Below, one piece after another: positions 1 through 7,202 of a stretch of DNA of 17,510 nucleotides; position 1 is the first letter of the stretch, and every line of letters begins with the position of its first letter. Source of the stretch: JAYXXU01 sp037969155. GTDB taxonomy: Bacteria > Pseudomonadota > Gammaproteobacteria > Pseudomonadales > Moraxellaceae. The notes under the pieces were generated by a model, which saw only the letters and a program-made list of their open reading frames with translations, did no database searches and was not told where the DNA came from. The stretch covers positions 1 through 17,510 of the forward strand of contig JBBKWW010000141.1 of NCBI GenBank assembly GCA_037969155.1, given 5' to 3'. Made by a program: the position numbers and the translations under genes.

Positions 1-2540
1 GTCGCCACCTGTTGTGCACCCGCACTGGCAGTCGCTGGCGCATTCACCCGCTGTACCACGCAGATTCGATCATTGGGCAGCAGTTGTGGCAAGCTACTGA
101 CCACGCCCTCACCCGCATCGACCACACCGTTACAGTTGGTATCACGGTAAAGCACACTCGTCCAACCTAAGCCATTGGGTTGCTCAGTAGCGACCGTATT
201 GAAGCCGGTGGGGGTTAACACTGCATCGGTTGTCAACACATGCGCGTAACTGACCGTGCCACTTGGCGTGGTGGTCTGCTGGCCGTCAGTGGTCAAAATC
301 AATGTCAAACGTGCATCACCAAAGTTATGATTTGGATAAGCAAGGCTACTCGTGTTGGACACCGTAATCGTGTCAGTCGTACGCGTATAGCCCGCCGTAC
401 CACTGACTGATGTATAGCCAGTCAGGTTGGTTTGGGTGATACAAAAGTTAGGGCTGCTCAAACCAGCAAGTGTAACCACAAAATTATAATCACCTGCACC
501 GTCAGTTTGTGTCGTCGCAATCACTGCACCCGCACAGTTATTCAGCTCAATTGTGCTGCCTGCTAGACCGATTTCGCCGGTGTCTTGAATTGCATTGTAG
601 GCGTTTGCTGCAATTGCAGTGCTACCGCTGTTGTCGTTAAACACCCGACCCGAGATGCCGACGAAACTATTTACGCTGTCGGTATCAGTCGCGCTGTTGT
701 TGGCGCTGTTGATTTCAGTCACACCGGCTGGGGCAGTGACGGTGGCGGTGTTGGCAACGCTGCCACTGGTCGCAGTGACGCTGGCGTTGACGGTAAAGGT
801 GACGCTGCCACCCGACGGCATGGTCGGGATGGCGACACCTGTGCCGCCTTCGACGGTGGCAATGCTAATCGGAGCAGTTGGACAAACTGCACCACCCGTG
901 ACGCTACCGCAAGTGATGCTGGTTTTACTTAAGCCAGTCGCGGCAATGTCACGGAATAAGGCGTTGTTGGCGGCACTTGGGCCGGCGTTGCTGACGACAA
1001 TCGTGTAAGCAGTTGTGCCACCGGCATTAACCGCTGCGACGCTGTTGGTCTTGGTGATCGAGAGGTCGGCACGGATAGCGGTATTACTGATACTACAAGT
1101 AATTTGTTTGCCAAGATCAGCATTTGAAAAGGTGATTTGATTACCGACAAGACTCCCGCCGCCAGCACAACTCCACTGCGATGCAGTGTAGTTAGACTGA
1201 TTTGTGCCAGCCAACAGCTCTGTCAGTGTAGCGACTTGACTTGGGTTTACATTTACAAATGCACTTAAATTAGAAGCATTTGCGGTCGTTGCAGTCGATG
1301 AATGGCCAATATTATTGGTCAATCCACTTGTACTCAGTTGAGCGCTATCACCCACTGTTGCGTTGATCCAATTTTTTTGGAGGCGAAACTGAATATCATC
1401 ATCTGTAATCGTATAATTCACGGTGCCATTTGCACCACCGCCACACACCGTGGTTGATAGCACACGGTAGGCATCTGTGGGTGATTGCTGTAGTGAAAGC
1501 GAAAAAAACTCACTATCTTCGGCAATCGTGTCATTCAGGAGTTGTACAGAAATCGGAATCGTTAGACCTGCTTGATAATCTCCAGCAGGCACAAACACAT
1601 TAAAATTTAGGTTAGACTGCCCGTTTAACGTGTAATCAACACCAATCGTGGCCGTCGCTGTTGGCTCCACCTGCACTGCCAAATTCATACCACCTGTCGG
1701 CACTATTCCAACCATTGTGATATTAATGGCAGGCGGCGCACTTGCATTTTCTGCAACAGTGATTGTTGTACCTGCAAACTCCACGATTGGAGCAAGTGTG
1801 ACCTGAATATCATCTAGAAAATTACCACTTGTTGAGCTACCATTTAACGAGGCAAACCGCAGTAATCGATTGCCAGACGCCACCACATTTGTAAAAGAGC
1901 CGCTATAATCCGCCCAACGCCCATTAGACACCGTGCTACTCACAGCACAAGTGCCCAAAGAGCAAGTCGATACAAGACCTTGTCCTGTTGTACTCGTCGA
2001 AGCTAATGCGATTGCGGTATTACCTAATGAAAATTGTAAATTATCGTTTGCTACATTACGGCCATTGTGACTAAAACGCCAATTAACGGCTTCACCTTGA
2101 ATCAAACAAATATTTTGATTCGGCTCAGAAAGTGCTGTTGCATTGAGTTCGATAAACTGCACACCTCTACGCGCCCCAATCAAATCCGAGTTATTAGACT
2201 CATTACCACTAATATTACGAGGACCGCGCCAAACCTCAAAAATAGGCCCAACTGTTGACGTGTTCGTAGGTGCGCCTGTACAGCCACCCGTAGCCTGCTC
2301 ATTATTGGCAGGATGAGTTGTATTCCAAAATGGTACTTTATCTTGAGTAATATAGACTCGGCAGGGTACTGTCGATGAAATGACTGGACTTTCAAAGCTT
2401 AAGTTGCCCACACCACGTTGAACCAGTGCATGAGCAGTATTCATACAAAAAAACCAGCCGATCAGACTGAGCAGCAGCACAATCCACACCTGACTCGGCT
2501 GCTTTAGGGTTCGCTCAAAAGACTGAAAGGTCATAACCAT
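1..2540 (-). CDS. Large secreted adhesin-like protein with Calx-beta, DUF11 and SdrD-B-like domains (3' end beyond window)
   Basis: Reading the minus strand from ATG 2540 gives 846 open codons to the window edge, so the C-terminus is missing. An in-frame TGA lies five codons upstream, which bounds the start; a second Met is at codon 3. Residues 14-38 form a signal peptide with a long hydrophobic core ending in Ala-His-Ala. Residues about 40-250 look like the lectin-like domain common at the front of bacterial DUF11 proteins (IFEVWRG, FIELNA, WRFSHNGRN, GNFLDDI). Residues about 253-385 resemble a Calx-beta repeat (VEFAGTTITVAEN to TITDDD). Residues about 488-627 are a DUF11 repeat (DLSITKTN, YTIVVSNAGPSAANN). 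Residues 629-743 are SdrD-B-like (ISGRVFNDN to NFGD), and a further beta-rich repeat starts after that. The likely role is a surface or secreted adhesin/matrix protein; no enzymatic motif is visible. Codons 1-490 are clearly more AT-rich than the DUF11 part. Domain names rest on pattern recognition. Confidence 0.85.
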   Translation of the reverse strand, partial: MVMTFQSFERTLKQPSQVWIVLLLSLIGWFFCMNTAHALVQRGVGNLSFESPVISSTVPCRVYITQDKVPFWNTTHPANNEQATGGCTGAPTNTSTVGPIFEVWRGPRNISGNESNNSDLIGARRGVQFIELNATALSEPNQNICLIQGEAVNWRFSHNGRNVANDNLQFSLGNTAIALASTSTTGQGLVSTCSLGTCAVSSTVSNGRWADYSGSFTNVVASGNRLLRFASLNGSSTSGNFLDDIQVTLAPIVEFAGTTITVAENASAPPAINITMVGIVPTGGMNLAVQVEPTATATIGVDYTLNGQSNLNFNVFVPAGDYQAGLTIPISVQLLNDTIAEDSEFFSLSLQQSPTDAYRVLSTTVCGGGANGTVNYTITDDDIQFRLQKNWINATVGDSAQLSTSGLTNNIGHSSTATTANASNLSAFVNVNPSQVATLTELLAGTNQSNYTASQWSCAGGGSLVGNQITFSNADLGKQITCSISNTAIRADLSITKTNSVAAVNAGGTTAYTIVVSNAGPSAANNALFRDIAATGLSKTSITCGSVTGGAVCPTAPISIATVEGGTGVAIPTMPSGGSVTFTVNASVTATSGSVANTATVTAPAGVTEINSANNSATDTDSVNSFVGISGRVFNDNSGSTAIAANAYNAIQDTGEIGLAGSTIELNNCAGAVIATTQTDGAGDYNFVVTLAGLSSPNFCITQTNLTGYTSVSGTAGYTRTTDTITVSNTSSLAYPNHNFGDARLTLILTTDGQQTTTPSGTVSYAHVLTTDAVLTPTGFNTVATEQPNGLGWTSVLYRDTNCNGVVDAGEGVVSSLPQLLPNDRICVVQRVNAPATASAGAQQVA

Positions 2541-2596
2541 GCACTCATCGGATCAGCAATACAGCAACGCTGCTTCTGGATGGAAATCATCCTTAT

Positions 2597-2626
2597 TTTA
2601 TATGATCAACTCGCCCCTCATCCCAA
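2597..2626 (-). promoter_or_regulatory. Candidate promoter of the adhesin-like gene
   Basis: On the minus strand, TTGGGA (2626-2621) and TATAAA (2602-2597) are separated by 18 bp and lie about 60 bp upstream of ATG 2540. The -10 matches five of six consensus bases, the -35 only three. No strong Shine-Dalgarno sequence is seen before the ATG. This is a pattern match only. Confidence 0.3.
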
Positions 2627-2846
2627 CAACTGACGCTTGCACACTCTGCATATGAGCAACTGAAAATCCTGTCAGAGACGAGCGCAATGACACCTTTGTC
2701 ACAGGCGTATGAAACTCGTGGATATTGTGTCGTGATTTAACTGTTCGGAACAAGCGATTAATCTGCCATTGGCGAACAGTGAAGTGCCTTTCGTCAGGGT
2801 TTTTGCCAATGAGCACAAAAAAGCCCCCACCCCTACCCTAGAACGC

Positions 2847-2876
2847 AAAACACCCCAGCCAATGCCGAGGTGCTTT
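2847..2876 (-). terminator. Candidate phoU terminator hairpin
   Basis: On the minus strand AAAGCACC pairs with GGTGTTTT (8 bp with one G-U wobble) around a 14-nt loop, starting 18 nt after the phoU stop codon. The 3' arm itself ends in four T. There is no long T-run directly after it; a run of six T comes about 25 nt later, behind a G-rich stretch. It is a weak intrinsic terminator at best. Confidence 0.4.
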
Positions 2877-2894
2877 AAAACAGACCAGTGAGGC

Positions 2895-3617
2895 TCAGTC
2901 TTGGTGCAGTTGCTGCTCAATCATATCAATATGGGTGTGCCGCACATCACGGCCTTTGACCATATAAATCACTTGCTCACTGATGTTACGTGCATGATCA
3001 CCCATCCGCTCTAGCGAACGCAGCACCCACAAGACATTCATCACGCGGGTGATTTGGCGTGGGTCTTCCATCATAAAAGTCATCAGCGTGCGGGTCGCTG
3101 ACTGATACTCACGATCAATATCCGCATCCGCTTGCATCACGCGTAAGGCTTGCTCTGCATCGAGTCGGGCAAAAGCATCGAGTGCCTCGCGAATCATCAA
3201 GCGCACCTGATTACCAATATGCCGTGTTTCCATATAACCGCGAGTGGACTCGCCTTCATTGACCAGTGCTTGCGCAATACGGGCAATTTTGCTGGCTTCA
3301 TCGCCAATCCGCTCGAGATCGGTATTGGCTTTACTCATCGCCAATACGGTACGTAGGTCATTGGCCGTCGGCTGCCGACGGACGAGGATCAATGCCAACG
3401 CGCCATCCAGATCGGTTTCAAACTTATTCACCACCTGATCTTGCTGTTGCACCCGAATCGCCAACTCAGCATCCGCGTCTAATAGGGAGTGAATCGCATC
3501 AGCGACTTGTTGCTCAACCATACCGCCCATGCCCATAAAAATCCGGTGGATTTCTTCAAGGTCAGCTTCAAACTGATTCGATGTGTGTTTGACATGTTGG
3601 TCAAATGAAGGACACAT
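2895..3617 (-). CDS. phoU: PhoU, phosphate-signalling regulator
   Basis: The 240-residue protein has the PhoU fold signature: two repeats of a three-helix bundle with E/DxxxD metal-binding-type helices (QFEADLEEIHRIFMGMGG near the start, ERIGDEASKIARIA mid-protein, ERMGDHARNISEQVIYM near the end). The length matches the family (about 230-240). PhoU links the Pst phosphate transporter to PhoR and keeps the Pho regulon off when phosphate is plentiful. I chose ATG 3617 because AGGAG lies 10 nt upstream and the family N-terminus begins here. The frame stays open to 3719 and would add a hydrophobic stretch, but the Pho-box promoter places the transcription start at about 3718, which rules out that longer form. 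No pst or phoBR gene is in the window, so phoU stands apart from pstSCAB here. tolC lies upstream on the same strand, 155 bp away. Confidence 0.93.
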   Translation of the reverse strand: MCPSFDQHVKHTSNQFEADLEEIHRIFMGMGGMVEQQVADAIHSLLDADAELAIRVQQQDQVVNKFETDLDGALALILVRRQPTANDLRTVLAMSKANTDLERIGDEASKIARIAQALVNEGESTRGYMETRHIGNQVRLMIREALDAFARLDAEQALRVMQADADIDREYQSATRTLMTFMMEDPRQITRVMNVLWVLRSLERMGDHARNISEQVIYMVKGRDVRHTHIDMIEQQLHQD

Positions 3618-3627
3618 GACGGCACTA

Positions 3628-3632
3628 CTCCT
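3628..3632 (-). promoter_or_regulatory. Ribosome binding site deciding the phoU start
   Basis: AGGAG on the minus strand, 10 nt before ATG 3617. It supports the 240-residue PhoU over the longer frame starting at 3719. Confidence 0.65.
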
Positions 3633-3664
3633 AAACTCACTCAATACCGATACCGATACACACA

Positions 3665-3692
3665 CTGCAAGGATTATCAGAATCACTTGCAG
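3665..3692 (-). other. Inverted repeat in the phoU 5' leader
   Basis: A perfect 7-bp inverted repeat, CTGCAAG (3665-3671) and CTTGCAG (3686-3692), with a 14-nt loop, lies inside the predicted phoU leader (about 3718 to 3618). It could fold as an mRNA hairpin or be an operator. No T-run follows, so it does not look like an attenuator. Confidence 0.35.
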
Positions 3693-3724
3693 CACATGAA
3701 AACCAAAAAAATACAGCACGTCAC

Positions 3725-3758
3725 AGTATAAAGCACTGAGATGACGATTCGATGACGA
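3725..3758 (-). promoter_or_regulatory. PhoB box and -10 element driving phoU
   Basis: On the minus strand, two identical 7-mers TCGTCAT are separated by CGAA (3758-3741), giving the 11-bp periodicity of a Pho box (consensus CTGTCAT-N4-CTGTCAT; five of seven bases match in each half, including GTCAT). Exactly 10 nt downstream is TATACT (3730-3725), a five-of-six -10 hexamer. In E. coli phoA the spacing from Pho box to -10 is also 10 nt, and the box replaces the -35 element. The predicted start is near 3718, leaving a leader of about 100 nt before phoU. Confidence 0.72.
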
Positions 3759-3772
3759 GCATCAATCAAGCA

Positions 3773-5077
3773 TTATTTAAGCCAAGTATTGATCTCAGCT
3801 AAATCAGCGGCCGTCAGTTGTCCAGCGGCGGCACGCAAGCGCAAGATATTGATGACATAAGCATAACGCGCTGCAATATAGTCACGCCGTGCCGCAAAGG
3901 CACCACGCTGTGCCAGCAACACCTCGACGATATTACGCACACCCAGCTCATAGCCGATTTGTGATGCTTCTGCCACCACTTGACCAGACGCCACTGCGGC
4001 TTGACGGGCAGCAATCCGCGCCTGATCTGCCTGTAGATTCAAAAAAGCACTGCGCACCTGTGCGATAGCTTGCCGCTCTGTAGCCACAATCTGATCTTTT
4101 GCGGCATCCACCTGATAGGCCGCTTGACGCACCAAGCCGGTGGTTTGTCCACCACTATAAAGCGGAATGCTCAGCTCGAAGCCGACTGACAAGCGACGAC
4201 CATCATTAAAACTCTGTTGTGGTAGATCCTGTGTATTCTCGCTAGCACTAGCGATCAAGTCTAAACGTGGCTGATGACCAGCCGCTTGAATCTTACGATT
4301 TTGGTCGGCTACAGCGGCACGCAACCGTGCCACAGCGATGTTCGGGTTGTGCTGCTTGGCCAATGCTTCCCAATCGGCAATCTGACTCGGATATGGTGCT
4401 TCATATGGCAAATCCTGCCGCAACGCCGCCAACTGCTCTACAGGTTGCCCCAAAATAGCCGTCAACTCCTCACGGCGGGTGGTGATGCTGATCTCAGCAG
4501 AGATGCGATTGGCCACGGCACTTTGGTATTGTGCCAATGCCTCAGTCACATCATTTTTGGCCAGCACACCGGCTTTAAATCGCGCCTGCATCATCGTATG
4601 CTGGCGATCAAAAGCATGTTCTTCTGCACGCAATGAAGCCAGTTCTGCCTCGGCTTGTAGCACGTTAAAATACGCCTCAGCGACCTTTAACACAAAGGCC
4701 TGCTGATCTGCTCGTAACCTGGCATCATTTAAATGCGTAGCGACTTTGGCCTGCTGATAACGTGCCCAACGCTCAGGACTAAACACGGGCTGCCGCACCG
4801 CAATCGAATACTGCCGATCAGTTGATAAAAAAGTTTGTGGACTAACATCTGGATCGAATCGGCTGCGATTGATCGCACCAAAAGCAGAGACGTTCGGCAG
4901 TAATCCAGCAGCAGCAATCGCTTCATTTTGTTGCTCTGCCAAATACGTGTTTAAGGTGGCTCGCCACGCTGGATCATGATGTTGTGCCAAGCGATAAGTA
5001 TCGAGTAAATCCATCGCCATCACGGGTAAGCTGACCAAGATCAGCAAAACGACTATTGCTGTTTTCATGTGATTCAT
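3773..5077 (-). CDS. tolC: TolC-family outer-membrane efflux channel
   Basis: This is a trimeric outer-membrane channel subunit that would couple to an inner-membrane pump or ABC type I exporter. The mature protein shows the two OEP repeats of TolC: the first begins LLDTYRLAQHHDPAWRA, the second near DWEALAKQHNPNIAVARLRA, each followed by long amphipathic coiled-coil helices rich in Ala/Gln and a beta segment (IPLYSGGQTTGLVRQA; VEVLLAQRGAFAARRDYI). A signal peptide (MKTAIVVLLILVSLPVMA) precedes MDLLDTY. At about 434 residues it is in the family range. The frame also opens at GTG 5089, and ATG 5068 is possible; I take ATG 5077, with GGTGGA upstream, though this is not certain. It is divergent from thiC, as is the tolC-like opmH next to thiC in Pseudomonas aeruginosa. 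No membrane-fusion or pump gene lies nearby, so the partner is unknown. Confidence 0.9.
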   Translation of the reverse strand: MNHMKTAIVVLLILVSLPVMAMDLLDTYRLAQHHDPAWRATLNTYLAEQQNEAIAAAGLLPNVSAFGAINRSRFDPDVSPQTFLSTDRQYSIAVRQPVFSPERWARYQQAKVATHLNDARLRADQQAFVLKVAEAYFNVLQAEAELASLRAEEHAFDRQHTMMQARFKAGVLAKNDVTEALAQYQSAVANRISAEISITTRREELTAILGQPVEQLAALRQDLPYEAPYPSQIADWEALAKQHNPNIAVARLRAAVADQNRKIQAAGHQPRLDLIASASENTQDLPQQSFNDGRRLSVGFELSIPLYSGGQTTGLVRQAAYQVDAAKDQIVATERQAIAQVRSAFLNLQADQARIAARQAAVASGQVVAEASQIGYELGVRNIVEVLLAQRGAFAARRDYIAARYAYVINILRLRAAAGQLTAADLAEINTWLK

Positions 5078-5220
5078 GCGGCTATCCACCCAATAGATTC
5101 AGAGCGTAGACAAACATTCAGCCAAACACAAGAACAACACAAATCGATTGGCGGTAGCCCTGACCTCTAGCACGCGATATAGTGGGCAGGTTTCCTCACA
5201 TACGTCCGCTGGATGCTGCC

Positions 5221-7095
5221 ATGAATCAGATGACTGACCCCTCATCGACCCTCTCTAAACACGAACAAGAAGCGCTGGATCTCACCCGTATTTTGCCTGC
5301 CTCACGCAAGGTATATATCGAAGGTTCGACACCAGATATCCAAGTGCCCATGCGCGAAATTCGCTTGACGGCGACCCCGACAGGCTTAGGCGGCGAAAAA
5401 AATCCACCCGTGCTGGTGTATGACACCTCAGGCGCGTATACCGACCACTCAGTGCCGATTGATCTGACCAAAGGCTTGCCAGACTTACGGGGCAAATGGA
5501 TCGACGCACGGGGCGACACCGAAAAACTCAGCAAACTGAGCAGTGATTTCGGCCAAGCCCGCGCCAAAGACATCAGTACCGCAAACCTTCGCTTTGCACA
5601 TATCCAAAACCCACGGCGCGCCAAAGCAGGCCAAAACGTCAGCCAACTGCACTATGCACGGCAAGGTATTATCACACCAGAAATGGAATACATCGCCATC
5701 CGTGAAAACCAGCGCCAGTATGAAGGGACTGACACACGGCAACATGCAGGACATAACTTCGGCGCGAATCTGCCACGCGAGATCACGCCAGAATTTGTGC
5801 GCTCTGAAGTGGCCGCTGGACGCGCGATTATTCCGGCCAACATCAACCATACCGAACTAGAACCGATGATCATCGGTCGTAATTTTTTGGTCAAAATCAA
5901 CGCCAATATCGGCAACTCTGCACTGGGCTCTTCCATCGATGATGAAGTGTCAAAAATGACGTGGGCAACGCGTTGGGGTGCAGATACCATCATGGATCTG
6001 TCCACTGGCAAACACATTCATGAAACCCGCGAATGGATTGTGCGCAACTCACCCGTGCCGATTGGGACTGTGCCGATTTATCAAGCCCTCGAAAAAGTCG
6101 ATGGTGAAGCCGAAGCGCTGACCTGGGAGCTGTTCCGCGACACACTGATCGAACAAGCCGAGCAAGGCGTGGATTACTTTACGATTCATGCGGGCGTGCT
6201 ACTGCGCTATGTCCCACTGACCGCCAATCGCCTGACCGGTATCGTGTCGCGTGGTGGTTCGATCATGGCACAGTGGTGTTTAGCGCATCATCAAGAAAAC
6301 TTCCTGTATACGCATTTTGAAGAGATTTGCGAGATCATGAAAGCCTACGACGTGTCGTTTAGCTTGGGTGATGGCTTACGGCCGGGTTGTATCCAAGACG
6401 CCAACGACGAGGCACAATTCGGTGAGTTGCGCACGCTGGGCGAGCTGACTCAGATCGCATGGAAACATGACGTCCAAGTGATGATCGAAGGGCCGGGCCA
6501 CGTCCCGATGCACATGATCAAAGAAAACATGGATCTACAGTTGGAAGTCTGTGGTGAAGCACCGTTTTATACGTTAGGGCCGCTGACCACCGATATTGCA
6601 CCCGGCTATGATCATATTACCAGTGCGATTGGCGCGGCGATGATCGGCTGGTATGGCACGGCGATGCTGTGTTATGTCACGCCAAAAGAGCATCTCGGCT
6701 TGCCGAATAAAAAGGACGTGAAAGACGGCATCATCACCTACAAAATCGCTGCCCACGCCGCCGACCTTGCCAAAGGCCATCCAGGCGCGCAAGTCCGCGA
6801 TAATGCACTGTCCAAAGCGCGCTTTGAGTTCCGTTGGGAAGACCAATTTAACCTGTCGCTGGATCCCGACACGGCTCATGCCTTCCATGATGAAACCTTG
6901 CCGAAAGACGCGCATAAATCCGCGCATTTTTGTTCGATGTGTGGTCCGAAGTTTTGTTCGATGAAAATCACCCAAAACGTGCGTGATTACGCGGCCAAAC
7001 AAGGCCTAAACGAAAAAGACGCGGTGCAAGCAGGCATGGCTGAAATGTCCGAGAAGTTTGCTGAGGAAGGGAAGCAACTGTATAAAGAAGTCTAA
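5221..7095 (+). CDS. thiC: ThiC, phosphomethylpyrimidine synthase
   Basis: ThiC is a radical-SAM enzyme that rearranges 5-aminoimidazole ribotide into hydroxymethylpyrimidine phosphate for thiamine synthesis in the cytoplasm. The 624-residue length fits the family. Visible hallmarks are PSRKVY-like SRKVYIEG near residue 30, the TIM-barrel core (TVPIYQALEK, DYFTIHAGVL, SRGGSIMAQWCLAHH, EGPGHVPMHMI, LGPLTTDIAPGYDHI) and the C-terminal Cys571-x2-Cys574-x4-Cys579 cluster motif that binds the iron-sulfur cluster. The frame extends up to GTG 5182, but ATG 5221 gives the usual N-terminus; the ribosome site is weak for both. The 143-bp gap to tolC has none of the THI-box landmarks (CTGAGA, ACCTGAT, GGATAATGCCAGCG), so TPP-riboswitch control, usual for thiC, is not visible. 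No other thi gene is adjacent. Confidence 0.96.
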   Translation: MNQMTDPSSTLSKHEQEALDLTRILPASRKVYIEGSTPDIQVPMREIRLTATPTGLGGEKNPPVLVYDTSGAYTDHSVPIDLTKGLPDLRGKWIDARGDTEKLSKLSSDFGQARAKDISTANLRFAHIQNPRRAKAGQNVSQLHYARQGIITPEMEYIAIRENQRQYEGTDTRQHAGHNFGANLPREITPEFVRSEVAAGRAIIPANINHTELEPMIIGRNFLVKINANIGNSALGSSIDDEVSKMTWATRWGADTIMDLSTGKHIHETREWIVRNSPVPIGTVPIYQALEKVDGEAEALTWELFRDTLIEQAEQGVDYFTIHAGVLLRYVPLTANRLTGIVSRGGSIMAQWCLAHHQENFLYTHFEEICEIMKAYDVSFSLGDGLRPGCIQDANDEAQFGELRTLGELTQIAWKHDVQVMIEGPGHVPMHMIKENMDLQLEVCGEAPFYTLGPLTTDIAPGYDHITSAIGAAMIGWYGTAMLCYVTPKEHLGLPNKKDVKDGIITYKIAAHAADLAKGHPGAQVRDNALSKARFEFRWEDQFNLSLDPDTAHAFHDETLPKDAHKSAHFCSMCGPKFCSMKITQNVRDYAAKQGLNEKDAVQAGMAEMSEKFAEEGKQLYKEV

Positions 7096-7116
7096 TTCGC
7101 AGCACGGATAGCAGGC

Positions 7117-7169
7117 GTAGGATGAGTCATCGGCACCCCGAACAAGGCGGTGCGCACGGCTCATCCTAC
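7117..7169. repeat. REP-like palindromic element after thiC
   Basis: GTAGGATGAG (7117-7126) and CTCATCCTAC (7160-7169) form a perfect 10-bp inverted repeat, with an inner GCACC/GGTGC pairing (about 7132-7136 and 7149-7153) around a small loop. The long stem with GTAGG...CCTAC ends is typical of dispersed intergenic palindromes (REP-like) in proteobacteria. It lies 21 bp after the thiC stop and could also end or protect that transcript, although no T-run follows. Only one copy is in this window, so repeat status is inferred. Confidence 0.6.
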
Positions 7170-7190
7170 CGCTACGACTGATATGTTATG

Positions 7191-7196
7191 AAGGAG
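7191..7196 (+). promoter_or_regulatory. Ribosome binding site deciding the start at 7203
   Basis: AAGGAG sits 6 nt before ATG 7203. An upstream in-frame ATG at 7188 overlaps this site and is therefore unlikely to be the start. Confidence 0.75.
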
Positions 7197-7202
7197 AATA
7201 AA

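Larger units (their letters stand above)
2541..2894. other. 354-bp intergenic region with several short palindromes
   Basis: This gap separates phoU from the adhesin-like gene, both on the minus strand. I see no credible gene. Two overlapping minus-strand ORFs of about 72 codons have no recognisable protein features and no ribosome site. The region holds a weak hairpin after phoU (2847-2876), C-tracts on the plus strand (2824-2828, 2830-2833, 2836-2838, 2853-2856), an inverted repeat CATTGGC/GCCAATG (2767-2773 and 2805-2811) with a third copy of GCCAATG at 2858-2864, and the palindrome TGTTCGGAACA (2742-2752). A promoter for the downstream gene is likely near 2600. Confidence 0.6.

Noticed and set aside
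585..1168. Plus- and minus-strand ORFs overlapping the adhesin-like gene
   Set aside because: They are shadows. The continuous minus-strand frame from 2540 to the window edge has a signal peptide and coherent domains and explains the sequence.
1724..1745. Sigma-54-like promoter pattern GGC-N9-TTGCA on the plus strand
   Set aside because: It lies inside the adhesin-like coding region, antisense to it, and the flanking bases match the consensus poorly. Probably chance.
2824..2856. Possible G-quadruplex on the minus strand from four G-tracts
   Set aside because: One connecting loop is about 14 nt long, and only three tracts are close together, so the evidence is weak.
2598..2920. Two overlapping minus-strand ORFs of 72-73 codons (2598-2816 and 2699-2920)
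   Set aside because: No ribosome site and no family features. The second runs into phoU coding sequence in another frame.
3618..3719. N-terminal extension of PhoU with a hydrophobic stretch that could make a membrane-anchored form
   Set aside because: The Pho-box promoter predicts transcription starting at about 3718, a good AGGAG site precedes ATG 3617, and the shorter form has the normal family length.
3711..3726. Second Pho-box-like stretch CTGTGACGTGCTGTAT on the minus strand
   Set aside because: The half-site period is 10 bp rather than 11, and it lies downstream of the -10, where it could not act as an activator box. The site at 3741-3758 fits far better.
5485..6017. Long antisense ORFs inside thiC
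   Set aside because: thiC is certain on the plus strand. Its codon bias leaves open antisense frames, and none has a start signal or recognisable protein features.
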